A stretch of DNA of 64,000 nt from Nocardia xishanensis NBRC 101358 (GCF_001613365.1 NZ_BDCF01000001.1:186001-250000); one strand, 5' to 3'. Positions 1 to 8,822 are shown, counted from the first letter of the stretch. The notes: generated by a model not told the origin, from the letters alone. Numbers and translations are program-made.

Positions 1-1
1 C

Positions 2-1945
2 GTGCTGATCGACGCGGTGAACGTCCGCCTCGGCGCCTTCAGCCAGAACCTCGGCGACCCAGCGGGCAGCCAGCCGGTCATCGACTCGCTGCGCACCAGT
101 GCCACCGCCTACGACCAGACCACGCTGAACCTGGTCGACACCATCGACGCGCGACTGGCCGACCGGACCGCCGAAGTCCGCGGCATCGTGTTGCGCGATA
201 TCGCGATCGTGGTCGCGACGCTGCTCGCCGGTCTCGCCCTCGCGCTCGCGGTCGCCCGCTCGCTCGTCGTCCCGATTCGCCGCCTGCGGCACGGCGCGCT
301 CCAGGTCGCGCACGTCGACCTGCCCAACGAGCTCGAGGTCGTGCGTTCCGGCAACGCCACGCCGGAGCCGACCCGCGTCGATGTGCACACCACAGAGGAG
401 ATCGGCCAGCTGGCCCGCGCCGTCGACGACATCCACGGCGCCGCGCTCCACCTCGCCGCCGAGCAGGCGCGTCTGCGCCTCCAGATCGGCAGCATGTTCG
501 AGACCCTCTCGCGCCGGAGCCAGTCGCTCGTCGAGCAGCAGCTGACGCTGATCGAGGAGCTCGAGCACGACGAGGACGACTCCGAGCGCCTGCAGAGCCT
601 GTTCCGCCTCGACCACCTCGCGACCCGCATGCGCCGTAACGGCGACAACCTGCTGGTGCTCGCGGGCACCGCGCTGCGCCGCGGACACCTGCCGCCGGTG
701 CCGCTGTCGGACATGCTGTGGAGCGCGGTCTCCCAGGTCGAGGACTACCAGCGCGTCGAGATCGGCAGCGCGCCCGACGGCATCGTGCCCGGTGAGCCCG
801 CCGTCGACGTCGAGCACCTGCTCGCCGAGCTCATCGACAACGCGCTGCGCTACTCACCGCCCACCACTCCGGTGGCCGTCTCGGTAGCCCGCGCGGTGGA
901 CGGCGGCTACCTGATCGAGATCATCGACCGCGGTCTCGGCATGTCGGCCGAGGACCTGCAGACGGTCAACGAGCACCTCGCCTCCGGTGGTGAGGTCACC
1001 GTCGAAACCGCGCGCCGCATGGGTCTTTTCGTGGTCGGCCGGCTCGCCAAGCGGCACAACATCACGGTCAACCTGCGCCGCACCTCGGCAATGGCACAGC
1101 AGCCTGGCATCACGGCGAGCGTGCACCTGCCGGGCACCCTGGTCTCCCCGGTGCCGATCAGCGACAAGGCTCCGCAGCTCACCGCGCCGCAGCCGCAGGA
1201 CAACGCGCCCGAACCCACCGTGGCGCCCCCGCGCATGCTGGTGCCGGTGCCGAGCCTCGCGCTGCCGGAACACACCTCGTCGTTCGAGATGAGCGGCACC
1301 GGTCTGCCGCAGCGCCGCCCGGCGATCCGGGTGGCCACCCCGGCCGACCGCGCTGCGCCGGTGATCGATGCCGAGACCACCGATCCCGGCCGCGGCGGCC
1401 CGCTGCCGATGCGGATGCGCAACGAGAACGGTGCGCCGCGCTCGGTGGAGCCGCGGGCACTGCCTGCGCCCGTGCCAGCGCCCGCCGCGCCCGAGGAACC
1501 CGCGCACGTCGACGTCTGGGCCGAGACCGCGACCTACGAGGTGCCAGAGCCCGCGGCGCTCGCGAACGCGGCGCAGGCCACGATCACCGGTCTGCGACCG
1601 GTGAACCCGGAGTCCCCGACGCCCATCTACCAGCGCATGGTCTCGGAGTGGCTGGTCGAACCCGCTTCCGCCGGTTCCGAGAACGACGGCGGCGCTTGGA
1701 CTTCCCCCGCCGACGTCGGCTGGGCCGCCGCCGCGGAGGCGAGCAACCCGACCAACTCCGGCCGCACCTCCGGCGGCCTGCCCATCCGGCAGCCGGGAGC
1801 GCAGCTGGTCCCGGGCGGTCTGGCGCCGACCAACGAATCCAACACGCGGAATCCTGACGAGATCCGCAATAGCTTGACGAGGCATCTCAGCGGGGTCCGC
1901 AGCGGGCGGGCCGACGCCCAGTACAACGACGGAGGGCTTGCATGA
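2..1945 (+). CDS. Conservon sensor ATPase (CvnA-like), 5' end cut off
   Basis: This is a histidine-kinase-like membrane protein that heads a conservon, a four-gene module that couples a sensor to a small GTPase. In the visible part, a transmembrane helix lies at about residues 68-90, a HAMP-like linker follows to about 150, and a DHp-like helix region carries [13 protein letters not shown] near 202-213. The HATPase domain shows the N box [11 protein letters not shown] near 275-285 and a G box DRGLGMS near 309-315. Residues after about 380 form a long Pro/Ala-rich, probably disordered tail. The reading frame is open to the window edge and the usual extracellular sensing domain is mostly missing, so the true start lies upstream. 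Its stop overlaps the start of the next gene as ATGA, which implies translational coupling. Confidence 0.85.
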   Translation: MLIDAVNVRLGAFSQNLGDPAGSQPVIDSLRTSATAYDQTTLNLVDTIDARLADRTAEVRGIVLRDIAIVVATLLAGLALALAVARSLVVPIRRLRHGALQVAHVDLPNELEVVRSGNATPEPTRVDVHTTEEIGQLARAVDDIHGAALHLAAEQARLRLQIGSMFETLSRRSQSLVEQQLTLIEELEHDEDDSERLQSLFRLDHLATRMRRNGDNLLVLAGTALRRGHLPPVPLSDMLWSAVSQVEDYQRVEIGSAPDGIVPGEPAVDVEHLLAELIDNALRYSPPTTPVAVSVARAVDGGYLIEIIDRGLGMSAEDLQTVNEHLASGGEVTVETARRMGLFVVGRLAKRHNITVNLRRTSAMAQQPGITASVHLPGTLVSPVPISDKAPQLTAPQPQDNAPEPTVAPPRMLVPVPSLALPEHTSSFEMSGTGLPQRRPAIRVATPADRAAPVIDAETTDPGRGGPLPMRMRNENGAPRSVEPRALPAPVPAPAAPEEPAHVDVWAETATYEVPEPAALANAAQATITGLRPVNPESPTPIYQRMVSEWLVEPASAGSENDGGAWTSPADVGWAAAAEASNPTNSGRTSGGLPIRQPGAQLVPGGLAPTNESNTRNPDEIRNSLTRHLSGVRSGRADAQYNDGGLA

Positions 1946-2352
1946 CCGAGAAACCAGGCAACACCACAGACGAGAATCTGAACTGGCTGGTGACCCGCTT
2001 CACGCGGGACGTGCCGGGTGTCACGCACGCGGTGCTCGTGTCGGCCGACGGCCTGCTGCAGGCGACGAGCCCGCACCTGCCTTCGGACCGGGCCGAGCAG
2101 CTGGCCGCGGTCACCGCCGGTCTGGCCAGCCTGTCCACCGGCGCCGCCCAGTTGTTCAACGGCGGCAAGGTGATGCAATCCATCGTCGACATGCAGCGCG
2201 GCTACCTGCTGGTGATGACTGTCGGCAACGGTTCGCACCTGGCGGTGCTCGCCAACAAGACGCACGACATCGGCCGGATCGGTTATGAGATGGCGCTACT
2301 CGTGGATCGTGTCGGTTCGGTGGTTCAGGCCACCGCCCGGACGGCCGTGTAG
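1942..2352 (+). CDS. Roadblock/LC7 domain protein (conservon CvnB-like)
   Basis: This 136-residue protein is a single roadblock/LC7 domain. The family typically acts as a GTPase-activating or scaffolding partner for the conservon GTPase. The segment from [20 protein letters not shown] through [20 protein letters not shown] is typical of actinobacterial CvnB proteins. There is no signal peptide or membrane segment, so it should act at the inner face of the membrane with its neighbours. The ATG overlaps the stop of the sensor gene (ATGA), and DUF742 follows 8 bases downstream. This order, sensor-roadblock-DUF742-GTPase, is the signature of a conservon. Confidence 0.9.
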   Translation: MTEKPGNTTDENLNWLVTRFTRDVPGVTHAVLVSADGLLQATSPHLPSDRAEQLAAVTAGLASLSTGAAQLFNGGKVMQSIVDMQRGYLLVMTVGNGSHLAVLANKTHDIGRIGYEMALLVDRVGSVVQATARTAV

Positions 2353-2360
2353 AGCGTGCG

Positions 2361-2735
2361 ATGTCTAACCCATCCGGCGGGGGGCCGGGCACACCACCCA
2401 CCCGCGTTCGTCCCTACGCCCTGACCTCGGGGCGTACCGAACCCGCGGTCGACCTTCCCTTGGAGGCGGTCATCGAGACCATCTCCTACACTGCCCATTT
2501 CGAATGGCCGGTCGGCGATATCCGCACCGATATCGTGCGGCTCGGCACCGCACGTCTTTCGGTGGCCGAAATATCGGCCCAGCTACAGCGGCCGCTCGGA
2601 CTGGTCCGGGTCGTGATCGGCGATCTCGTCGTCGCCGGGACGCTACGCGTGCATTGGACCCTGAGCGACCAGGCGAGCTACGACGAGCGCCGGTCCCTGA
2701 TGGAGAGGACTTTGCGTGGACTCCGCGCCCTATAA
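2361..2735 (+). CDS. DUF742 protein (conservon CvnC-like)
   Basis: This 124-residue DUF742 protein is the third member of the conservon. The family signature is visible as RVRPYALTSGRT near the N-terminus and LGLVRVVIGDLV in the C-terminal half, which resembles a winged-helix fold. The region between carries LSVAEISAQLQRPLG, a helix-turn-helix-like segment. Known members are cytoplasmic and modulate the module, but their molecular activity is poorly defined. Its 3' end overlaps the GTPase gene by 20 bases, so the two are probably co-translated. Confidence 0.88.
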   Translation: MSNPSGGGPGTPPTRVRPYALTSGRTEPAVDLPLEAVIETISYTAHFEWPVGDIRTDIVRLGTARLSVAEISAQLQRPLGLVRVVIGDLVVAGTLRVHWTLSDQASYDERRSLMERTLRGLRAL

Positions 2736-3345
2736 CTCCCAGCCGTACGGTTCGGCACCCATGGACAACCGCACCGCGTCTACGAAAATCGTTGTCGCAG
2801 GGGGATTCGGCGCTGGCAAGACCACCTTCGTCGGCGCGGTGTCGGAGATCGTCCCGCTGCGCACCGAGGCGATGGTGACCGGTTTCTCCGACGGCATCGA
2901 TGACCTCGCCGCCACACCGGGCAAGGAAACCACGACGGTCGCCATGGATTTCGGCCGCATCGTGCTGCCGGGGAACTTGACGCTGTACCTGTTCGGCACG
3001 CCGGGCCAGCGCCGGTTCTGGTTCATGTGGGACGACCTGATCCGCGGCGCGATCGGCGCGGTGGTGCTCGTCGACACCCGTCGCATCGAGGACAGCTTCG
3101 CCGCCGTCGACTTCTTCGAAGCGCGCGGACTGCCGTTCCTGGTGGCGGTCAACCGTTTTCCGGACGCTCCGCGGTTCCCGGTCGCCGAGCTACGCGAGGC
3201 GCTCTCGGTGCGGTCCGGCGTCCCGATCGTCGACATCGACGCTCGCAACGCCATGGAAGTGCGCCAATCCCTCGCCGCCGTGACGGAGTACGCGATCCAG
3301 CGGCTCGCCGCACAACAGCAAGAGCAGCCCGTCGGGCAGGTGTGA
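2716..3345 (+). CDS. Conservon small GTPase (CvnD-like)
   Basis: This 209-residue Ras-like GTP-binding protein is the output switch of the conservon. The P-loop GGFGAGKTT is at about residues 29-37. A switch-II motif GTPGQRRFWFMWDDL follows and VNRF stands in the G4 position, as usual for this family. The first 20 or so residues are a flexible N-terminus. The GTG start lies inside the end of the DUF742 gene. Transcription continues directly into the MHYT-like membrane gene, whose candidate GTG start overlaps this stop codon. Confidence 0.9.
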   Translation: MDSAPYNSQPYGSAPMDNRTASTKIVVAGGFGAGKTTFVGAVSEIVPLRTEAMVTGFSDGIDDLAATPGKETTTVAMDFGRIVLPGNLTLYLFGTPGQRRFWFMWDDLIRGAIGAVVLVDTRRIEDSFAAVDFFEARGLPFLVAVNRFPDAPRFPVAELREALSVRSGVPIVDIDARNAMEVRQSLAAVTEYAIQRLAAQQQEQPVGQV

Positions 3346-4118
3346 GGTTCGCTGCTTTGTCCTACTTCTCCATGGGTTATTGGGTGCTAGGCCTGTCGAT
3401 CCTGGTGGCGATGGCGGGCGCGTTGATCGGTCTGATCTGCATCCGCCAGTCGACCAAATCGGTGACGTCCAAGTTCCGGCTGGTCTGGCTGGCCTCGGCC
3501 GCGATCTCGATCGGCGGAATCGGTACCTGGCTGGCGATTTTCGTGACGATGCTCGGTGTCACGCCTTCGGGCGACACCATGATCCGCTACGACGTCGTCC
3601 GGCTCATCGGAGCGGCTGTGCTCGCCGTGCTCGCGGTCTTCGGGGGGCTGGTGCTGGTCGGGCGGACGCCGCAGCTGGCGCGCCTGCTCGGCGGCGGTGT
3701 GCTGATGGGCGTCGGCACGAGCCTGATGCTGGCTCTGGGGATGAGCGCCGTGCAGGTGCGCGGCAAGCTCGAATTCGGACTGTGGCAAGTGCTCGCCGCG
3801 GGCGCGCTCAGCATCGTGATCTCGCTGGCCACACTGTGGTTCGTGCAGCGCATGTGGCCGACGTCCGCTGTCGTCGGGGCCTCCGCCCTGTTCGGGTGCG
3901 CTGTCATCGGGATGCACTATCTGCGAATGGCCGGGCTGGAGCTGCGGATCGACCAGCGCGCCGCCATGCCGACCGGTGACGACCTGTTCTCCTTCCTGAT
4001 GCCGATGTTCGTCATCGGCGTGCTGTCGCTGGCCGTGCCGATCACCGCGGTGCTGGTCGCCCCTGACCGGAGGACGCCGTCGTCGCTGCCGTCGCGGCAG
4101 CCCGGGCTGATGCGCTGA
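3342..4118 (+). CDS. MHYT-domain-like integral membrane protein, degenerate
   Basis: This protein of about 258 residues has seven predicted hydrophobic helices. Three segments align with the three repeats of an MHYT sensor domain: GGIGTWLAIFVTMLGV, VGTSLMLALGMSAVQV and GCAVIGMHYLRMAG. Only the last keeps a Met-His-Tyr motif; the first two have lost the His thought to bind metal or gas ligands in this family. The GTG at 3342 overlaps the GTPase stop codon and was chosen for coupling; ATG 3372 is the alternative. Its place at the end of a conservon suggests a membrane sensor or anchor for that module, but no output domain follows the helices. Confidence 0.75.
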   Translation: MRFAALSYFSMGYWVLGLSILVAMAGALIGLICIRQSTKSVTSKFRLVWLASAAISIGGIGTWLAIFVTMLGVTPSGDTMIRYDVVRLIGAAVLAVLAVFGGLVLVGRTPQLARLLGGGVLMGVGTSLMLALGMSAVQVRGKLEFGLWQVLAAGALSIVISLATLWFVQRMWPTSAVVGASALFGCAVIGMHYLRMAGLELRIDQRAAMPTGDDLFSFLMPMFVIGVLSLAVPITAVLVAPDRRTPSSLPSRQPGLMR

Positions 4119-4159
4119 ACCGCGACGCACCGCGCGGTCGACGTCTTACAGTGGGACAC

Positions 4160-5200
4160 ATGCGCTTCGGCCTGGACTACTCCGGTGGACGTCCGGGGGG
4201 CGCTGCCATCCGGGCGGCTGGTTTCGACTTCGTGGTGCGCTATCTGACGCCGGGCGGCCCGAGTCTGCCAGGTAAGCAGCTGACGCCCGCCGAGGCCGAC
4301 GATCTTCGGGCACACGACATTTCCATCGTCTCCAACTGGGAGACCACCGCCGCCCGCATGCTGGACGGCTACAACGCGGGCATTGTGGACGCGCGGGCAG
4401 GCCTCGCGCAGGTGCTGCGCTGCGGCGGCCGTCGCGACCGGCCCATCTACTTCTCGGCGGATTTCGACGCCACCCCGCACGACCAGGTGGCGATCGACGC
4501 GTATCTGGACGGGGCCGCCACCGTGCTCGGCGCCGCGAATGTCGGCATCTACGGCGGGTATTGGACGGTCAGCAGGGCGCTGGACGCGGGCAGCGCCGCC
4601 TGGGCCTGGCAGACCGACGCGTGGTCGGGCGGCAACGTGGAGACCAGGCGCAATATTCACCAGACGCTGCGCCAGGTCCGGGTCAACGGCGTGCTCTGCG
4701 ATGTGAACGTGGCCGAGACAGTGGATTTCGGCCAATGGGATTTCGTACAGGAGGAACCGGACATGACGCCGGAGCAGGACGCGGTGCTGCGCGACATCCA
4801 GACCCAGTTGCGCGGGCCGGGTCTCGCCGGGTGGCCGCAGCTGGGCACCGACACCGAAGGCAGACACCTGACGATGGTCGACGGGCTGGCCGCCGCGCTG
4901 AGCCGCATCGACGAGATGCAACGCCGGATCGACGAGCTGGAGGGCGACACCGAGGCCCTGCGCACCCAGGTCGGCGAATTGCGCACGGAGATCAGCGAAC
5001 TGGAGGCCACGACCGCCGACTTGGTCGAGGAGGTACAGCGACTGGAGGGGCACCGCTGGCCGTGGCCGCTCTCCTTGATCGAGGGCCCCGCCGAGTTGAT
5101 CGGCGCGCAGCTGGCGCGACTGGAATCGCTGCTGCCGGATTTGCCTGGATTGCCGGGACATTCGGACACGGAGCCCGCGGCACACGTCGGCAAGTCATAG
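4160..5200 (+). CDS. DUF1906 glycoside-hydrolase-like protein with coiled coil
   Basis: The N-terminal 190 residues match DUF1906, a TIM-barrel domain related to glycoside hydrolases and peptidoglycan-acting enzymes. Recognisable parts are MRFGLDYSGGRPGG at the start, IYFSADFDATPHDQ and NVGIYGGYWTV. Residues of about 245-300 (IDEMQRRIDELEGDTEALR and onward) form a heptad coiled coil, and a Pro/Leu-rich tail ends the protein. No signal peptide is visible, so export, if any, would be non-classical. ATG 4160 is used; a GTG nine bases upstream is equally possible, as neither has a strong ribosome binding site. Enzyme activity is not proven for the family in actinobacteria. Confidence 0.8.
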   Translation: MRFGLDYSGGRPGGAAIRAAGFDFVVRYLTPGGPSLPGKQLTPAEADDLRAHDISIVSNWETTAARMLDGYNAGIVDARAGLAQVLRCGGRRDRPIYFSADFDATPHDQVAIDAYLDGAATVLGAANVGIYGGYWTVSRALDAGSAAWAWQTDAWSGGNVETRRNIHQTLRQVRVNGVLCDVNVAETVDFGQWDFVQEEPDMTPEQDAVLRDIQTQLRGPGLAGWPQLGTDTEGRHLTMVDGLAAALSRIDEMQRRIDELEGDTEALRTQVGELRTEISELEATTADLVEEVQRLEGHRWPWPLSLIEGPAELIGAQLARLESLLPDLPGLPGHSDTEPAAHVGKS

Positions 5201-5260
5201 GTCACCGAAAGATCGTTCGCGAGAACGGTTTTGGGGAGGAATTGCCGAATTTGGCGATGA

Positions 5261-5291
5261 GCGGGTTCTCCCGAGAACCAGAAGAACCCGC
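5261..5291. terminator. Hairpin between convergent genes, possible terminator
   Basis: Arms GCGGGTTCT (5261-5269) and AGAACCCGC (5283-5291) are perfectly complementary with a 13-base loop. The loop and arm contain a second, nested inverted repeat (GGTTCTC/GAGAACC). It lies between the converging DUF1906 and bL32 genes. No U-tract follows on the + strand. The rest of the 5201-5492 gap shows no gene. Confidence 0.4.
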
Positions 5292-5492
5292 CCTCTCGGA
5301 TGAGCGTACCGGCGTGTGAGCACGAAATCATCACTGCACGGAGACTTTTAATACCCCAAAAAACCAACTCTAAGTCGGTATTTCACGCCTCAGTTACCTT
5401 GTCGCACGCGGCAATTCGGAAATAACGCCATGTGATCCACGACACATCAGTAGCCGGAAGATTGCTGACTGTTCGCCGTTGGCGACGCCGAC

Positions 5493-5666
5493 TCAGAGAC
5501 GAGCCAAGTCGATCAAGCCGCGACGCGCGGCCTGCACCAGCCGGCGTGGCACCCGGTGGACCACACCGCCGACGGTCACCGGCACCAACGCGGGCGGCGT
5601 CGCCTTCCACTGAGAGCGACGGCTGCGGGTGTTGGACCGCGACATCCTCCGCTTGGGCACCGCCAT
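5493..5666 (-). CDS. rpmF: Ribosomal protein bL32, zinc-independent paralogue
   Basis: This 57-residue protein begins [20 protein letters not shown] and ends [17 protein letters not shown]. Length, basic composition and the [13 protein letters not shown] start identify bL32. The four cysteines of zinc-binding L32 are absent, so this is the C-minus paralogue that replaces the zinc form when zinc is scarce. It lies one base after the bL31 stop codon, so it is the last gene of the leftward mrf-rpmE-rpmF operon and should share its Zur-type control. Confidence 0.93.
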   Translation of the reverse strand: MAVPKRRMSRSNTRSRRSQWKATPPALVPVTVGGVVHRVPRRLVQAARRGLIDLARL

Positions 5667-5667
5667 C

Positions 5668-5934
5668 TCAGGCCTCCCGTCCGGCGCGCACGCGCCTGCC
5701 GTACTTGCGCTCGAACTTCTCGACCCGGCCCTGGGTGTCCAGCACGCGGTGCGCGCCGGTCCAGAACGGGTGCGAGTCGGCGGTCACATCGACCACCAGC
5801 AAGGGGTACATGTTGCCGTCCTCCCACTCCACGGTCCGCGCACTGGTCGCGGTGGACCTGGTGAGAAACCGCTTGCCGGTGCTGGAGTCCTCGAACACCA
5901 CCGGGTGATAGTCCGGGTGGACACCTGTCTTCAC
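5668..5934 (-). CDS. rpmE: Ribosomal protein bL31 type B, zinc-independent
   Basis: This 88-residue bL31 type B protein begins with a GTG codon (read [16 protein letters not shown]) and has the [20 protein letters not shown] end typical of the family. It lacks the CxxC pairs of zinc-binding L31. A strong ribosome binding site (GGAGAGGAGAAGG) precedes the start, and the GTG overlaps the stop of the upstream mrf gene. The protein is incorporated into 50S subunits in place of the zinc form, releasing ribosome-bound zinc. The operon reads leftwards from the Zur-box region near 7.3 kb. Confidence 0.95.
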   Translation of the reverse strand: MKTGVHPDYHPVVFEDSSTGKRFLTRSTATSARTVEWEDGNMYPLLVVDVTADSHPFWTGAHRVLDTQGRVEKFERKYGRRVRAGREA

Positions 5935-7253
5935 TTTCCTTCTCCTCTCCGACTTTCGGTCTGCGCGACCTCGTCGATCAGTCCGTCCTCGCACGGATCG
6001 GCATGCCAGTCGCCGAACGGGTCGTCCCACAGCGCGACCCGCTCGGGCGCGCGCTCGACCAGCCGCAGCTCGTCGTCCTCGACCAGCGCCCAGTGCAGCG
6101 CCCGACGGATCTCGGCGGGATCGGCGTCGTGCGCGAGGATCACCAGCGAGACGTCCCGGTCGCCGAAGCGGTCGTCCCAGCGCAACGCCGCGAGCGCCCG
6201 CCGGTCCCGATCCGCCCGCGCCACCTCGTCCTCGCTCATCGCGGCCAGCCAGCGGCCCGCGCCGCCGATGCGCAGCCCGCCGCCCGCGGACTCCAGCCAG
6301 ACGACCTCGTCGGGCTGGGTGGCCAGCCAGATCCGGCCGCGCGCGGTCACCACGCCCTCGAACAGCACGTCGAGCGCCTCGTGCAACCTGCCGGGATGGA
6401 AGGGCCTGCCAGCCGCGAACTCGATCAGGGTGACGCCGTGCTCGGCCACCAGCGGCGGCTGTCCACGCAGCAGCGGTGCGTGCGCGTCGAAGGTCCGGCC
6501 GCGGCGCGCCTGCGCCGGGATCCGCGCGAGCAACGCGTCTACGTCCGCGGTAGTGAGGCCATCCAAGTCGTCGATCCAAGCGACGGGCGCGTCCGGAACC
6601 AGGCGAGCCAGCACGGCGCCGAGCCTGGCCTGCTCCACGGCGTCGAGCGCGGGGCCGATGGCAACCACCGCGTCGGCGAAGTCGACTTGGCCGACGGCCA
6701 CTTGCGCGACGGTGCGATCGTCGTCCGCGGCGGCGAGGCCGCGCTCGGCGAGGGTCTCGTCACCGGTGGCATCGGCCAGCCACTGCCCGCTGTCCAGGCA
6801 GCTCAGCACCGCCTCGACGCGCACGTCCCTTCCCGCGGGTCCGTCCACCCGGCCGACGACGCCGGTCACCACGACATCGCCGACGGCCTGGCACACCGCC
6901 TCGGCCTCGAAGGCCGGGTCGAGCGCGAGCACGATGCGCCGCACCGACTCCCGCGCGGCCAGCGTGCACAGCAGCGGAAGCAGATCGGCGCGCAGCGTGC
7001 AGGAGACGCAGCCGTGCGCCAGTTCGAGCACGGTGGTCCTGGCGTCCGTCGCGGTGCGGACCGTGCGGCGCACGATGCCCTCGCGCAGCTCGCTCAATTC
7101 GTGGCGGACGACGACGGCGCCCTCACCGCCGAGCAGCGCGGCGGCGACACGGTCAACGCCCGTCGCGGCGCGTCCCGGCAGGCCGGTGACCAGCACCACC
7201 GGCGTCCGGCCGTCGGGCTCGGGTGGGAGCAGGGCGGGATCAGGCACTACCAC
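5931..7253 (-). CDS. mrf: CobW-like hibernation factor recruiter (Mrf, Rv0106-like)
   Basis: This 440-residue CobW/COG0523-family protein matches the mycobacterial protein Mrf (Rv0106) as I recall it. Shared segments are [71 protein letters not shown] and [11 protein letters not shown]. In mycobacteria Mrf helps load a hibernation factor onto zinc-depleted C-minus ribosomes. The position normally occupied by the P-loop reads GLPGRAATG and has no GK[ST], as in Rv0106, so canonical GTPase activity is doubtful. The start is GTG 7253 after an AAAGGGG ribosome binding site, with GTG 7247 as alternative. It heads the leftward operon with rpmE and rpmF. Confidence 0.88.
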   Translation of the reverse strand: MVVPDPALLPPEPDGRTPVVLVTGLPGRAATGVDRVAAALLGGEGAVVVRHELSELREGIVRRTVRTATDARTTVLELAHGCVSCTLRADLLPLLCTLAARESVRRIVLALDPAFEAEAVCQAVGDVVVTGVVGRVDGPAGRDVRVEAVLSCLDSGQWLADATGDETLAERGLAAADDDRTVAQVAVGQVDFADAVVAIGPALDAVEQARLGAVLARLVPDAPVAWIDDLDGLTTADVDALLARIPAQARRGRTFDAHAPLLRGQPPLVAEHGVTLIEFAAGRPFHPGRLHEALDVLFEGVVTARGRIWLATQPDEVVWLESAGGGLRIGGAGRWLAAMSEDEVARADRDRRALAALRWDDRFGDRDVSLVILAHDADPAEIRRALHWALVEDDELRLVERAPERVALWDDPFGDWHADPCEDGLIDEVAQTESRRGEGK

Positions 7254-7267
7254 CAGGAACCCCTTTC

Positions 7268-7283
7268 AATAACGATTTTCATT
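7268..7283. promoter_or_regulatory. Candidate Zur box, mrf side
   Basis: Read on the minus strand this is AATGAAAATCGTTATT. It agrees at 13 of 16 positions with the inner part of the Fur-family consensus AATGATAATCATTATC. It lies 15 bases upstream of the mrf start codon. Zur control of C-minus ribosomal protein operons is well established in mycobacteria and Streptomyces; binding here is inferred. Confidence 0.75.
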
Positions 7284-7322
7284 TGCCGTAAGGCAACGCT
7301 ACAGTGTCGGGCAGTCGTTGTC

Positions 7323-7341
7323 GAAAATGATTGTCATCTTC
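7323..7341. promoter_or_regulatory. Candidate Zur box, rpmB side
   Basis: The sequence GAAAATGATTGTCATCTTC is a Fur-type imperfect palindrome centred on ATGATTGTCAT. It stands 55 bases upstream of rpmB and about 40 bases from the first box, so one divergent control region can serve both operons. Confidence 0.75.
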
Positions 7342-7396
7342 CGCTGTCTGCTCTGGCGACTCCGGCCGGTGCCAGTCCCGAATGGAGGGAGCCCGC

Positions 7397-7633
7397 ATGT
7401 CGGCCCACTGCCAAGTGACCGGGCGCAAGCCCGGATTCGGCAAGTCCGTGTCGCACTCGCACAAGCGGACCAGCCGCCGCTGGAACCCCAACATCCAGCG
7501 CAAGACCTACTACCTGCCCAGCGAGGACCGCCGCATCACGCTGACCGTCTCGGCCAAGGGCATCAAGACCATCGACCGGGACGGGATCGAGGCCGTTGTC
7601 GCCCGCATCCGGTTGCGCGGCGAGAAGATCTGA
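7397..7633 (+). CDS. rpmB: Ribosomal protein bL28, zinc-independent paralogue
   Basis: This 78-residue protein starts [15 protein letters not shown] and contains [14 protein letters not shown] and [13 protein letters not shown], typical of bL28 of the rpmB2 type. A single Cys remains near the N-terminus and the zinc ribbon is absent. ATG 7397 is preceded by GGAGGGA at 7384-7390; an in-frame extension upstream lacks these family features. It is the first gene of the rightward C-minus operon rpmB-rpmG-rpsN-rpsR and lies just downstream of a Zur box. Confidence 0.95.
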   Translation: MSAHCQVTGRKPGFGKSVSHSHKRTSRRWNPNIQRKTYYLPSEDRRITLTVSAKGIKTIDRDGIEAVVARIRLRGEKI

Positions 7634-7642
7634 GGAGCTCTC

Positions 7643-7813
7643 ATGGCGTCGAAGTCGACCGATATCCGGCCGATCGTCAAACTGAAGTCCACCGCGGGCA
7701 CCGGCTACACCTACGTCACGCGCAAGAACCGGCGCAACGACCCGGACCGCATGGTGCTGAAGAAGTACGACCCCGTGGTGCGCAAGCACGTGGACTTCCG
7801 CGAGGAGCGCTGA
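7643..7813 (+). CDS. rpmG: Ribosomal protein bL33, zinc-independent paralogue
   Basis: This 56-residue protein starts [20 protein letters not shown] and continues [17 protein letters not shown], ending DFREER. It is a bL33 that lacks the zinc-binding cysteines. It starts nine bases after rpmB and its stop is one base before the GTG of rpsN, so the genes are tightly packed in one operon. Confidence 0.95.
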   Translation: MASKSTDIRPIVKLKSTAGTGYTYVTRKNRRNDPDRMVLKKYDPVVRKHVDFREER

Positions 7814-7814
7814 G

Positions 7815-8120
7815 GTGGCGAAGAAGTCGAAGATCGCCCGCAACGAGCAGCGCGAAGCCGTCGTCGCCCGGTACGCCGCGCGCCGTGCGGAACTCAAGGA
7901 ACTGATCCGGCGACCGGCCACATCCGAGGCCGATCGCGCCGCCGCACAGGCGGCACTGCAGCGACTGCCCCGCGATGCCAGTCCGGTACGATTGCGCAAC
8001 CGGGATGTGGCGGACGGACGTCCGCGCGGCCACCTCCGGAAGTTCGGCCTCTCCCGTGTGCGTGTGCGCGAGATGGCCCACCGGGGAGAGCTTCCCGGTG
8101 TGCACAAATCGAGCTGGTAA
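7815..8120 (+). CDS. rpsN: Ribosomal protein uS14, zinc-independent paralogue
   Basis: This 101-residue long-form uS14 starts with GTG (read [20 protein letters not shown]) and ends [12 protein letters not shown]. The long form lacks the CxxC...CxxC zinc finger of the short type. The middle [30 protein letters not shown] is the conserved rRNA-binding core. It is third in the rightward Zur-type operon, one base after rpmG. Confidence 0.95.
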   Translation: MAKKSKIARNEQREAVVARYAARRAELKELIRRPATSEADRAAAQAALQRLPRDASPVRLRNRDVADGRPRGHLRKFGLSRVRVREMAHRGELPGVHKSSW

Positions 8121-8152
8121 GAACCACCGATCCCGTAGAAGGAACCCCTGAT

Positions 8153-8407
8153 ATGGCAGTCAAGCGAGCACCGTCGAAGAAGGTCCGCGCGGAACAGGCC
8201 CGTCGCCCCAAGAAGAACCCGCTGATCGCCGCGGGGATCGAGACGGTGGACTACAAGGACGTGAACCTGCTGCGCACGTTCATCTCCGACCGCGGCAAGA
8301 TTCGCAGCAGGCGCGTCACCGGGCTCACCCCGCAGCAGCAGCGTCAGGTCGCCGTCGCGGTGAAGAACGCCCGCGAGATGGCCCTGCTGCCGTTCACCAG
8401 CCGGTAG
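8153..8407 (+). CDS. rpsR: Ribosomal protein bS18, zinc-independent paralogue
   Basis: This 84-residue bS18 contains [19 protein letters not shown] and [19 protein letters not shown], the family core. It has no cysteines, as expected of an rpsR2-type paralogue. A ribosome binding site AGAAGGAA lies upstream of ATG 8153. It is the last gene of the operon; a strong hairpin follows 21 bases after the stop. Confidence 0.95.
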   Translation: MAVKRAPSKKVRAEQARRPKKNPLIAAGIETVDYKDVNLLRTFISDRGKIRSRRVTGLTPQQQRQVAVAVKNAREMALLPFTSR

Positions 8408-8428
8408 CGCGAGGTCTTCCAGCCTCGA

Positions 8429-8469
8429 CGGCGGGGGCTCGGGTGCGTGACGCATCCGAGCCCCCGCCG
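8429..8469 (+). terminator. Terminator of the rpmB-rpmG-rpsN-rpsR operon
   Basis: Two 19-base arms (8429-8447 and 8451-8469) are complementary except for one G-T type position and enclose a TGA loop. The stem is very GC-rich. The sequence TTGTCGT follows, a weak U-tract. Confidence 0.85.
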
Positions 8470-8594
8470 TTGTCGTATGCGCGGTTCGTCGACCGACGAG
8501 CCGCCCACGGCGGCCCGACGGACAATTCCTGGTTATCGATCGAGCGAACCGGCGCGACCGGCCTCAACTCGCACGCCGACCACTTCATCGGGTG

Positions 8595-8610
8595 CGCATC
8601 ACTCGATTAC
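8595..8610. promoter_or_regulatory. Candidate TetR operator before the KAS III gene
   Basis: The last 13 bases, ATCACTCGATTAC (8598-8610), are identical to 11449-11461, where they form part of a near-perfect palindrome in the promoter of the locus TetR gene. Here only the right half-site GATTAC and the spacer ACTC are intact. The shared element links the KAS III-AvrD pair to the TetR protein. Confidence 0.55.
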
Positions 8611-8696
8611 CAATAAGTAGTTAATGAATGGCAATCTACCGGCAACGGGGCGGGCGAAGGCCGGTGATCGAGCCATGTCAATAGTCTATGAAAAAA

Positions 8697-8712
8697 CGTG
8701 ACCTTCGTCACA
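8697..8712. promoter_or_regulatory. CRP/GlxR-like palindrome
   Basis: GTGA and TCAC half-sites flank six bases (CCTTCG), matching the CRP-family pattern TGTGA-N6-TCACA except for its outermost bases. It sits about 110 bases upstream of the KAS III start. A cAMP-responsive regulator of the CRP/GlxR type is the obvious candidate; binding is inferred. Confidence 0.4.
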
Positions 8713-8822
8713 GTTGCCTGTTATGCAGGCGTTATAGCAATGTGATCTGACTCGCGAATTCTGGACGGGTGATACATTGATGCATACAGAATTGACGAAT
8801 TCACCTCTCGGGGGTGGGAAGT

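Larger units (their letters stand above)
8470..8822. other. AT-richer leader region of the KAS III/AvrD locus
   Basis: No gene is visible here. After about 8590 the sequence is clearly more AT-rich than its surroundings. It holds the 13-bp repeat shared with the TetR promoter (8598-8610) and a CRP-like palindrome (8697-8712). The 110 bases before the KAS III start have no recognised motif. The base composition suggests a recently acquired segment. Confidence 0.5.
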
